This document shows, piece after piece, positions 35,853-42,222 of a DNA stretch of 64,000 nucleotides. Position numbers and translations under genes: made by a program. The notes beneath the pieces were generated by a model, which searched no databases, was not told the origin of the DNA, and saw only the letters and a list, made by a program, of their open reading frames with translations. Numbering within the stretch: position 1 is the stretch's first letter; each line of letters starts with the position of its first letter. The stretch is from Acinetobacter celticus (GTDB lineage Bacteria; Pseudomonadota; Gammaproteobacteria; Pseudomonadales; Moraxellaceae): the NCBI RefSeq assembly GCF_001707755.1, contig NZ_MBDL01000011.1:162241-226240 (forward strand), read 5' to 3'.

Positions 35853-37180
35853 TGCTGAATAAAGTTATGAATGCTGTTGGAACTACATTAGATTCATTTA
35901 AAAAATCGACTGAATACGCTTACCCTATTTTTCGTGTAGAAGTAGACGGTGTCGATATTTCTCCTGTTTTGTCTTCACGTTTAATGTCATTAAGTATTAA
36001 AGATAATCGTGGCCTTATTGTAGATTCTGTAGACATTGAACTTGATGACTCAGATGGTCAACTTACTATCCCCCCTAAAGGGGCAATTATTCAGGTATGG
36101 CTAGGCTGGTCAAATATAGGATTAATCGACAAAGGTAAATACAAAGTCGATTCAACCTCCCACCGTGGGGCACCTGATGTACTTTCCATTTCAGCAATGG
36201 CCAATGATGTATCTGAAGGTTTAAAACAAAAGCGCGAACGTAGCTGGAGCAAGAACAGCATCAAAGAAATATTTGAAAAGGTGGGGGCTGAATATGATCT
36301 AAAAGTGATTATTCATGAAAAGTTTGCTACAAAATCGATTGCTTATATTGCACAAAATGAATCTGATGCCAATCTCATTACCCGTATTGCCGATGAACAC
36401 GATGCTATTGCCACCATCAAAAATGGTCATCTAATCCTCTTACCGCGTGGCGCAAGCCAAACTGGTTCAGGCTTGGCTTTGCCACAGGCTATTCTTACCA
36501 GAGCGCAAGGTGACCAGCATAACTATACCAATGGAACTGGCACGGACAATGTGACAGGCGTAAAAGCTTTTTACTATGCTGGGAACAAATCAAAAAAATT
36601 ATATGTGACAGTTGGTGACAGTGAAGATAATCCTAAAGAAATTCGTTACGTTCACCGCGACAAGACAACTGCAGAACTAGCAGCCAATGCTGAGTACAAC
36701 CGGTGCAAACGTTCTGCACAAAAACTGACTTACTCTCTCGCTATGGGAGATCCAGCATTGTTGCCAGAACAAGAGTTTATATTTGCAGGCTTAAAGCCTG
36801 AAATTGATGACATTATTTGGCTGGGTACAAATATTACACATTCACTTGGTGATAGTGGCTTGACCACTTCTATTGAATTAGAAGTTCAGCTTCCAGATGC
36901 GGATGATGTATCAACCTTGTTTGAAGGCAAAGAGGAAAAAACGGAAGAAGAAAAAGAAGCGGAAAAGAAAAAATCCAAATCAAGAAAGCGTACTGGTAAA
37001 AACTATGCCGATTATACCGGTGTCATTGCATATTACAGTGAAGGCAGAAAATCGATAAAGATCACATCAGGTGATCAAAGCAAACCACTAAAACTGACAC
37101 ATGTTTATAAATCGAAAAAGACTGCAAACAATGCCATTAAGCGTGAACAGGCAAAAATTGACAAGGCAAAAAAATCCTGA
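35852..37180 (+). CDS. D: Late control/baseplate hub protein (P2 gpD family)
   Basis: A 442-aa protein (P2: 387 aa). Traits are YPIFRVEVDGVDISPVLSSR, GLIVDSVDIELDDSDGQL, AQNESDANLITRIADEHDA and HSLGDSGLTTSIELE. After about residue 355 there is a 75-residue lysine/glutamate-rich linker and a small extra domain with YTGVIAYYSEGRKSIKITSG, which P2 gpD lacks. It is the last gene of the tail operon. Confidence 0.92.
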   Translation: MLNKVMNAVGTTLDSFKKSTEYAYPIFRVEVDGVDISPVLSSRLMSLSIKDNRGLIVDSVDIELDDSDGQLTIPPKGAIIQVWLGWSNIGLIDKGKYKVDSTSHRGAPDVLSISAMANDVSEGLKQKRERSWSKNSIKEIFEKVGAEYDLKVIIHEKFATKSIAYIAQNESDANLITRIADEHDAIATIKNGHLILLPRGASQTGSGLALPQAILTRAQGDQHNYTNGTGTDNVTGVKAFYYAGNKSKKLYVTVGDSEDNPKEIRYVHRDKTTAELAANAEYNRCKRSAQKLTYSLAMGDPALLPEQEFIFAGLKPEIDDIIWLGTNITHSLGDSGLTTSIELEVQLPDADDVSTLFEGKEEKTEEEKEAEKKKSKSRKRTGKNYADYTGVIAYYSEGRKSIKITSGDQSKPLKLTHVYKSKKTANNAIKREQAKIDKAKKS

Positions 37181-37199
37181 CTTTGGGGTGAAGTCAGGA
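37175..37199 (+). terminator. Hairpin at the end of the tail operon
   Basis: TCCTGACTT-TGGGGTG-AAGTCAGGA includes the D stop codon. The stem is perfect over nine pairs but no T run follows, so termination would be inefficient or the hairpin protects the 3' end. Confidence 0.5.
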
Positions 37200-37224
37200 T
37201 GGAAAGGGTTTAAATAAAATAACT

Positions 37225-37262
37225 ATATATCGAAACATTATCAATACAAACTTTCGATATAT
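37225..37262. promoter_or_regulatory. Inverted operator upstream of ogr
   Basis: ATATATCGAAA (37225-37235) and TTTCGATATAT (37252-37262) form a perfect 11-bp inverted repeat with a 16-bp gap. The same half-sites flank the repressor promoter (41660 and 41706). The lysogenic repressor probably holds ogr, and hence the late genes, silent. Confidence 0.7.
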
Positions 37263-37313
37263 GTTAATTTTTATTGTATATTTGTTGTATAAAATCTCTT
37301 GAGAATAAATTAC

Positions 37314-37583
37314 ATGGCACTTATTAAGAATCCCTGCCCCCACTGTGAAAGTTCTTTAATCATTAGATCTAGTGAGCAAGAATCACCAATCGTCAAACGC
37401 ATTTATCTGCAGTGTAAAAACTTAGCATGTGGTTTTACAGGACAAGGTTTTTTATCTATTGAATCTGAAATATCTCCACCCTCTATCCCAAATATAAAAA
37501 TCAATCTTCCTCGTGTAGTTATCCGAAAAAAAATTCTGTGCGATTACGCTCGTCCAGATAAAAAATCGTACGCACATCATTGA
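37314..37583 (+). CDS. ogr: Ogr/Delta-like zinc-finger late activator
   Basis: An 89-aa protein from the ATG at 37314 (P2 Ogr: 72 aa). The zinc finger is CPHC (residues 8-11) with CKNLAC about 22 residues on, as in Ogr/Delta. The rest is basic. It sits after D, as ogr does in P2. The three identical dyads before O, V and FI are its expected targets. Confidence 0.88.
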   Translation: MALIKNPCPHCESSLIIRSSEQESPIVKRIYLQCKNLACGFTGQGFLSIESEISPPSIPNIKINLPRVVIRKKILCDYARPDKKSYAHH

Positions 37584-37594
37584 GGATATAACGA

Positions 37595-37795
37595 GTGTCT
37601 AAAAAGTTTGATGAAGCACAATTAAATCAGCTCAACCAAGTCAAAGTAATTCCTCGTGACTACAGCATTCCATCACTTTCAGAATGTGAAGAATGTGGTA
37701 ACGAAATTCCACAAGAACGCCAGGCATTAGGTGCAGTCACTTTATGCGTAGATTGCAAATCCATAGCAGAACAACGTGCTCGACAGTATCGTTAA
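37595..37795 (+). CDS. TraR/DksA-family zinc-finger protein
   Basis: A 66-aa protein with GTG start. The zinc finger CEECGNEIPQERQALGAVTL and CVDC is that of TraR/DksA proteins, which bind in the RNA polymerase secondary channel and alter promoter choice. Phage copies like P2 orf82 are similar in size. It follows ogr by 11 bp and is probably co-transcribed with it. Confidence 0.85.
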   Translation: MSKKFDEAQLNQLNQVKVIPRDYSIPSLSECEECGNEIPQERQALGAVTLCVDCKSIAEQRARQYR

Positions 37796-37851
37796 GCAGT
37801 TCAAAACTATGCTCTGAATGTACTTCACAAAGCTAATACAGGAATCTCCAA

Positions 37852-38040
37852 ATGTCGCATCAAACTATCGCTATTCTTATTGGTATCACGGTTATTTCTT
37901 CTTTGTTTATTTTTGGGCTTTACATATTTGATAGAGTAACCAAGAGAATTGAGGCTCTGATTTTAAGTAGTTCAAAACGTACAAATATCACTGTTACCCA
38001 ACATGATCGAAAATTAACAGATCATAAAATAAAGGTTTAA
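37852..38040 (+). CDS. Small single-span membrane protein
   Basis: A 62-aa protein with one membrane helix (residues 6-26) and a basic cytoplasmic-type tail. It is not recognised. Together with the next mini-ORF it may contribute to superinfection exclusion or lysis timing, which is only a guess. Confidence 0.5.
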   Translation: MSHQTIAILIGITVISSLFIFGLYIFDRVTKRIEALILSSSKRTNITVTQHDRKLTDHKIKV

Positions 38041-38042
38041 AT

Positions 38043-38129
38043 ATGTGGCTTTACCCCTTTCTTATTGGGATTGTTTCAGGCGTTAGTATGTCCTCTGCAC
38101 TTTTTTTATATACTGTTGGCTGGATATAA
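38043..38129 (+). CDS. Possible 28-aa membrane peptide
   Basis: The ORF starts 2 bp after the preceding stop and encodes a peptide beginning MWLYPFLIGIVSGVSMSSAL that is hydrophobic to its end. The tight spacing favours translation, but no homologue is known to me. Confidence 0.4.
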   Translation: MWLYPFLIGIVSGVSMSSALFLYTVGWI

Positions 38130-38213
38130 AAAAACAGCTACAATAACAACAGGATGACAGCAAAATATTCAATATGCTGTACGTGGCGTGACGCGTTTTC
38201 AGCTCCAATAAAT

Positions 38214-38235
38214 AAGCCCCTTTCGGGGCTTTTTT
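38214..38235. terminator. Terminator between ogr unit and moron cassette
   Basis: AAGCCCC-TTTC-GGGGCTT with a T run separates the rightward ogr transcript from the leftward moron genes. It works best rightward; the leftward reading lacks a long T run. Confidence 0.88.
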
Positions 38236-38236
38236 A

Positions 38237-38461
38237 TTAATAAAAATGGTCCTTCACACTCCAGTTATAAAATGGAGTTGTTCGGTTGCAAGTTAAGCAT
38301 GTAAGGTTTGATTGCATTCCTAGCTCCCAATCATTAGCAAGTGTTTGAGTTTTAAATTTATTAGTATCATCAAAGGTTTCAAATGTATCTTCTGTTCCAC
38401 ATATCGTACAATTAATATGAACTAAACCATCCTTAGTGATCTTTTCAATTTTATGCTTCAT
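38237..38461 (-). CDS. Small zinc-ribbon protein (moron cassette)
   Basis: A 74-aa protein with two CxxC knuckles (CTICG near residue 18 and CLTCN near residue 55), probably one zinc ribbon. It is not assigned to a family. AAGGAAAAG precedes the ATG. It is the last of three leftward genes. Confidence 0.65.
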   Translation of the reverse strand: MKHKIEKITKDGLVHINCTICGTEDTFETFDDTNKFKTQTLANDWELGMQSNLTCLTCNRTTPFYNWSVKDHFY

Positions 38462-38504
38462 AGTACTTTTCCTTATTAAATTTTACGTCATTAACTGATT
38501 TTTA

Positions 38505-39176
38505 TTAGCTAATTTTTTTAGCTGTATAATAATTTCCGTTTTCGCTCCAGAACTCTAAATCACCATCTTTATTAATGATGTAATATTCGCCATGTTCTTT
38601 ACCCGTAGAATCTTGATAAGCTCTTTGGCCTTTAATGTCGATGATTTGAATTTCTTGAGGTTTCTGTTCACCATCTGTAAATATTTGATGTCTTAAAACT
38701 TTACCGTCTTTTTCCTCATAAATAACTTTGTATTCAAAACCCCAATTAGCATTCCATTCACCAAGTTTTTTGCCCGTAATAGTAACGTCTTTCGCTTTCA
38801 ATGCTTCATGATTTTGCTCTGAGCTACCAAGCATGGTCAGTTTAAAGTCAGGATCAAAACTAACAGTTGCCCAAGCCTTTTCCATCTCAGGAATAAAAAA
38901 GACAACAAATGTCCTCTCATATTCTTTTTTATCGCCAAACTTAATTTCATCGGCAATAATTTTAATCTGATTTTCATCAATGCGTTTTGGCAGATCTACC
39001 TCAACAACACGCTTAATATCTCGTTTATTGTCTTCTGATCTAATATTAAACTCGACTTTTTCAGCCTCAACTTGCCCTGAATTAGTACTAGTATTTGACT
39101 CATTGGAACACCCAACAACAGACAATAAACTCAAGGCTAATAATAAGTACTTCACAAAACACCCTCTAAATTTCAA
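38505..39176 (-). CDS. Phage-encoded lipoprotein of unknown function (moron cassette)
   Basis: A 223-aa protein with a lipoprotein signal: hydrophobic residues 8-22 and lipobox SVVGC. A serine/asparagine-rich linker follows. The mature part is charged, with no known catalytic motif. Residues 185-223 (GEYYIINKDGDLEFWSENG) resemble a small beta repeat. It could act at the cell surface, for example in superinfection exclusion; this is inferred from position only. The GTG at codon 8 (VKYLLLAL) is an alternative start. Confidence 0.7.
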   Translation of the reverse strand: MKFRGCFVKYLLLALSLLSVVGCSNESNTSTNSGQVEAEKVEFNIRSEDNKRDIKRVVEVDLPKRIDENQIKIIADEIKFGDKKEYERTFVVFFIPEMEKAWATVSFDPDFKLTMLGSSEQNHEALKAKDVTITGKKLGEWNANWGFEYKVIYEEKDGKVLRHQIFTDGEQKPQEIQIIDIKGQRAYQDSTGKEHGEYYIINKDGDLEFWSENGNYYTAKKIS

Positions 39177-39197
39177 ACCGTATTTTTATTATAAATT

Positions 39198-39428
39198 CTA
39201 ACCAATTAACAAAAAATTCTCATCAAAAATTGGAGCAATATAACCAGTCATTTCACCCGAATAAATCATCTGATACATATCGCTTAATACAACATCAAAT
39301 TTATATTCAAAAGAATTATCACAATTTTGTTCGACATCTTTAACTAATGTTTTTCCATCATGATCAGGATGTTTTTTTAATTCAGCATTAATCAACTCAA
39401 GTAAATTTTTCTTAGATATTGGTTGCAT
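39198..39428 (-). CDS. Small acidic protein (moron cassette)
   Basis: A 76-aa protein starting MQPISKKNLLELINAELKKH. GAGGTAAAA before the ATG at 39428 decides the start over the longer frame from 39473. It is soluble and not recognised. It is the first gene of the leftward cassette; its promoter region carries the 18-bp palindrome and the 24-bp element shared with the repressor region. Confidence 0.65.
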   Translation of the reverse strand: MQPISKKNLLELINAELKKHPDHDGKTLVKDVEQNCDNSFEYKFDVVLSDMYQMIYSGEMTGYIAPIFDENFLLIG

Positions 39429-39451
39429 TTTTACCTCAAAAATAATTTTTA

Positions 39452-39485
39452 TAAAGTCAATTGACTTTAACACTTTAACACTGTT
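39452..39485. promoter_or_regulatory. Palindrome and shared 24-bp element between moron and C4 units
   Basis: TAAAGTCAATTGACTTTA (39452-39469) is a perfect 18-bp palindrome. Overlapping it, 39462-39485 matches 41681-41704 at 23 of 24 positions (TGACTTTAACA...). A -35-like TTGACT starts at 39461. This looks like an operator/promoter under the same regulator as the repressor region. Confidence 0.65.
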
Positions 39486-39499
39486 ACAGTTTTACCACT

Positions 39500-39743
39500 A
39501 CAGCAAAATCTGTGGTCAGGCGTGGAAACCTGAAAAAACATCACAGGCGTAAATAAAAGTCGCCCATGCGGCTATTTTTTTGCGTAAAATTCAGCTTCTG
39601 CTGCACTATGGCAGGCTGAATAGGGTGCCCTTCTGGGCAGCCGTTCCTGTGATACGGTAAATTTCCACCCCTGTTCAGTCTGTCACCAATCTTTGTGGAA
39701 ATTGCTTGGTGTCAGGTTTTAACTACTTGTCACAGGAAAAGCC
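39500..39743 (+). ncRNA. C4-like antisense RNA / structured leader
   Basis: The stretch has several stems: TCAGG/CCTGA (39517-39534), GCCC/GGGC (39627-39638), AATTTCCAC/GTGGAAATT (39660 and 39695) and CACCAA/TTGGTG (39684 and 39706). The last two interleave as in a pseudoknot. TTCCTGTGA (39644-39652) is the exact complement of TCACAGGAA (39730-39738), which holds the ribosome binding site of the next ORF. The order (processed RNA, complementary box over the target start, small ORF, antirepressor-type gene) matches the C4 RNA loci of P1 and P4. The ends are approximate. Confidence 0.6.
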
Positions 39744-39941
39744 ATGAATAACTCATTTGCTTCTACGCATTCATGCACTCAAAATAACGTAAAAGAACAC
39801 TCCCCTATTTACGACCTTCCAGCGTATCAACAACGCCAGCGTAAAATTAAACGCAAACAAATTCTAAAAAACATTTTAGACACCACCGTCTTCTTTTCAG
39901 CCTGTTCTGTAGTCTTCTCATTATTATTTTGGGGAATCTAA
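39744..39941 (+). CDS. Small protein under the C4-like leader
   Basis: A 65-aa protein. The N-terminus is polar; a basic stretch (QRQRKIKRKQILKN) is followed by a C-terminal membrane helix. AGGAAAA before the ATG lies in the box complementary to the leader. Its place corresponds to icd/ash-type genes in C4-controlled loci. Function unknown. Confidence 0.6.
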   Translation: MNNSFASTHSCTQNNVKEHSPIYDLPAYQQRQRKIKRKQILKNILDTTVFFSACSVVFSLLFWGI

Positions 39942-39944
39942 AGT

Positions 39945-40052
39945 CATGCCTAAAACTTTTTCACACCTCAAAAACACCTCTAAAGCACCTCTGTGTGCAT
40001 ATTCAAGTCAGTACTATCGCCCCGATTCTTTTTATTGGGGAGTACAGCCATG
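39945..40052 (+). CDS. Possible 35-aa leader peptide overlapping the Rha-like gene
   Basis: The ATG at 39945 opens 35 codons that end TGA, overlapping the Rha ATG (CCATGA). The product starts MPKTFSHLKNTSKAPLCAYS. The 4-base overlap suggests translational coupling, as with icd and ant in P1. Confidence 0.4.
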
Positions 40053-40916
40053 AATACACTTGTTCACATAGATGATGCAGTTTTTATTCAAGACCAACAG
40101 GTCAAAACTACCAGTCTAAAAGTGGCTAAGATTTTCAAGAAACGACATGACAATGTTGTACGCAAAATTGAAAGCTTTTTTGAGCCTAAAACACGTGACC
40201 TCAATTTTGAGGGCACGGCAAATATTACCCAAGAGTTTACGTCAGCCAACTTTTCGGCTCACGTACAAACCATTCAAGCTGGTGTCGTTCAGCGTGAATC
40301 AAAATACTTTGAAATGACCAAAGACGGCTTTATGTTTTTAGTCATGGGTTTTACAGGTGAAGAAGCGGCTCAAACCAAGATTGCCTACATCAATACCTTT
40401 AACCAAATGGCAGCCATGCTCTACAACCTGCATGGCCAGAATGAAAGCATCCATGTCGGTGCAGTGGTTCAGCTCAAATCAGGTGGCCCCATCTACACTG
40501 TAAGCCAGATCCACCATGACCAAAGTGGTTTTATGCAAGATGCAGAAGTCATTTGGCACAATAAAGCCACCCTCTGCCGTGACGTTTTACCTATCGCCTG
40601 TTTATCACTAGAAACCAAGAACATCATCGACAGTAAAATGTTGAATGACTTTTGGGCCAGTGTGAACAGTTACGGCCTGTACAAACTTAACCACAGTCGA
40701 AATCCAAATCTCCTGGCACTCAATATTTCCCAAATTTACCAGTGCATAGACGGCTTGCCGATGAAGTCCCAACTTTTCTCAATACTCATGCAGAGCCAAA
40801 ATCCTCACCCAGTATTTATGCAACACAATAAATCTATCCATAGTGCGCTTTTGGCAAAGACCATAAAGTGTTGGCTCTTTAAACCTGTACCTTTACGAAG
40901 CTTGAGTTTTAGTTAA
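40050..40916 (+). CDS. Rha-family phage regulatory protein
   Basis: A 288-aa protein from the ATG at 40050; the frame opens earlier at 39993. Residues 20-110 form the Rha domain (VKTTSLKVAKIFKKRHDNVVR, then FEMTKDGFMFLVMGFTGEEA and AYINTFNQM). The C-terminal half is not recognised. Rha proteins interfere with establishment of infection or act as antirepressors. The C4-like leader upstream would silence it in the lysogen. Confidence 0.85.
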   Translation: MNTLVHIDDAVFIQDQQVKTTSLKVAKIFKKRHDNVVRKIESFFEPKTRDLNFEGTANITQEFTSANFSAHVQTIQAGVVQRESKYFEMTKDGFMFLVMGFTGEEAAQTKIAYINTFNQMAAMLYNLHGQNESIHVGAVVQLKSGGPIYTVSQIHHDQSGFMQDAEVIWHNKATLCRDVLPIACLSLETKNIIDSKMLNDFWASVNSYGLYKLNHSRNPNLLALNISQIYQCIDGLPMKSQLFSILMQSQNPHPVFMQHNKSIHSALLAKTIKCWLFKPVPLRSLSFS

Positions 40917-40925
40917 GTTCAAAAT

Positions 40926-41003
40926 AGTGCTTAGATTTTTATACACTTTTTCACTAAGTCGCACACTATTTGATTAGGGTGCGTCATAATTTGACGCCAC
41001 ACC
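40926..41003 (+). other. Hairpins after the Rha-like gene
   Basis: TAGTGCTTAG pairs with CTAAG...CACTA with a 5-nt bulge (40926-40971). A second perfect stem is GCGTCA/TGACGC (40981-40997). No T run follows. They may slow transcription or protect the mRNA end. Confidence 0.4.
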
Positions 41004-41067
41004 GATGTATAAGCGATGTATTAGTGAAGAAGTTTATCTAAAATATAGAGATAAATTTGGAGGGAAA

Positions 41068-41268
41068 ATGACGGAAACAATTACAACAGACAATCAAGAA
41101 GAAATTTTAGTTGAGCTGACTCAATTAAAAGATTGTTTAAGCCTGTATAGCAAACTTACTGTAGCAAACGGTGAAACCATTTCACCAGAAGAAATGAATG
41201 CGTTCTTTAACTCCCTAAAGATGCAGGTTGAAGGTATTGTCAAAAAGGTTGAGGTCACTTTGCACTAA
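41068..41268 (+). CDS. Small phage protein before the repressor
   Basis: A 66-aa acidic, helical protein starting MTETITTDNQEEILVEL. The strong site GGAGGG at 41058 decides the start over the ATG at 41005. It has no known motif. It ends against the repressor gene at a shared terminator. Confidence 0.65.
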   Translation: MTETITTDNQEEILVELTQLKDCLSLYSKLTVANGETISPEEMNAFFNSLKMQVEGIVKKVEVTLH

Positions 41269-41286
41269 CCTAAAGTCATCCTATAA

Positions 41287-41312
41287 AAATGCCGCTTTAA
41301 GAAGCGGCATTT
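41287..41312. terminator. Convergent terminator between small gene and repressor
   Basis: AAATGCCGCTT-TAAG-AAGCGGCATTT, an 11-bp perfect stem. It contains the stop codon of the repressor gene and serves both directions. Confidence 0.85.
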
Positions 41313-41635
41313 GTTTGTGCGTAGGCTTTGGCCATGCCAATGAATCCAAGTTTGGCTTCTTCTTTTGTAGACCTAAAAGCCTCAAGCACCTGGTATTCAT
41401 CTTCAGTCAGGTTAGCTAGACGCTGACCAAAAGTAATATAAAACGTGTCAAAACCTGATGCATGTAATGCTTCCAATTGGTTTTGATTCAGTGGATCTCC
41501 CTGCTTTTCATAACGGACAATAGATCCGACTGCTACCCCTAAAAGCTCTCCCATCGCGGGCTGTGTCAGCTTTAAACGCTTTCTTTCAGCCTTTAGTCGA
41601 TTACCTCTTTCCAGCAACTTTCCATTTATCGACAT
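41297..41635 (-). CDS. XRE-family phage repressor (C-like)
   Basis: A 112-aa protein from the ATG at 41635 (GGGGTAAAA before it); the longer frame to 41860 crosses the operator region. Residues 8-60 are a helix-turn-helix of the XRE type (LKLTQPAMGELLGVAVGSIVRYEK). There is no protease domain, so it resembles the short P2 C repressor (99 aa) and not lambda CI; SOS cleavage is not expected. Half-sites TTTCGATAT lie in the divergent promoter next to it. Confidence 0.85.
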   Translation of the reverse strand: MSINGKLLERGNRLKAERKRLKLTQPAMGELLGVAVGSIVRYEKQGDPLNQNQLEALHASGFDTFYITFGQRLANLTEDEYQVLEAFRSTKEEAKLGFIGMAKAYAQTNAAS

Positions 41636-41659
41636 TTTTACCCCAAATAGCCTTGTATC

Positions 41660-41717
41660 TTTCGATATTTCGTAATATGATGACTTTAACAGTTTAACAC
41701 TGTTGATATATCGAAAC
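41660..41717. promoter_or_regulatory. Repressor operator and divergent early/repressor promoters
   Basis: TTTCGATAT (41660-41668) and ATATATCGAAAC (41706-41717) are inverted half-sites, identical to those before ogr. Between them, 41681-41704 repeats the element of 39462, including AACAGT-TTAAC-ACTGTT. TTTAAC (41685) and TATATC (41707), 16 bp apart, could be the early promoter. Confidence 0.7.
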
Positions 41718-41737
41718 TTTAAAAAAAGGTAACTCAC

Positions 41738-41926
41738 ATGTCTACAGTCCAAGAAAGTCGAAATCAAATGACTGGAGCGCATTTTACTCAGTCCGAAAAG
41801 GACTATATGCGTATCCATGCAGCTAAAAACCGCACGACTATTTCTAGTGTTATTCGCCAAGCCGTTACAAATGAATTGGCCAAAATTTCAGACCCTGAAA
41901 ACCCATTTTTTCACCGCGAAAAATAA
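41738..41926 (+). CDS. Ribbon-helix-helix protein, likely Cro/Cox-type regulator
   Basis: A 62-aa protein. The segment AHFTQSEKDYMRIHAAKNRT and the helix ISSVIRQAVTNELAK have the look of Arc/MetJ-type proteins. It is the first gene of the early operon, divergent from the repressor, the usual place of the lytic-switch protein. AAAGGTAAC precedes the ATG. Confidence 0.65.
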   Translation: MSTVQESRNQMTGAHFTQSEKDYMRIHAAKNRTTISSVIRQAVTNELAKISDPENPFFHREK

Positions 41927-41982
41927 CACCTAAGCATCTGAAAATGCTTAGAAGTTTACAATTTCATGCAAGAGTAAACAGA

Positions 41983-42222
41983 ATGTTAACACTCCAAGAG
42001 TTATGTCAAAAGCGTAAAGCTCAAGTTGAAAATCGAAATGGCACTTCAGCTTTGCTCGTTCGTATTGAACAAATGGTTCAACTTCGTGGCAATCCTCGCT
42101 TTATTGCCGCACTCAAATTAAAAGGCTACATCGAAGCACTTTGCGATCAGAAACTGATGACACTTTCTGATGCAAATGACTGGTTAAAAATCGTAGAAAC
42201 AAAATATCAAGGTGTAAATTAA
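41983..42222 (+). CDS. Small early phage protein
   Basis: A 79-aa protein starting MLTLQELCQKRKAQVENRNG; an ATG at 41944 would give 92 aa. It is helical and basic, with no known motif. Its stop overlaps the start of the primase-helicase gene (TAATG), so it may be a replication accessory. Confidence 0.6.
   Translation: MLTLQELCQKRKAQVENRNGTSALLVRIEQMVQLRGNPRFIAALKLKGYIEALCDQKLMTLSDANDWLKIVETKYQGVN

Noticed and set aside
41636..41860. N-terminal extension of the repressor
   Set aside because: It would run across the operator region and into the divergent gene. GGGGTAAAA before 41635 marks the start.
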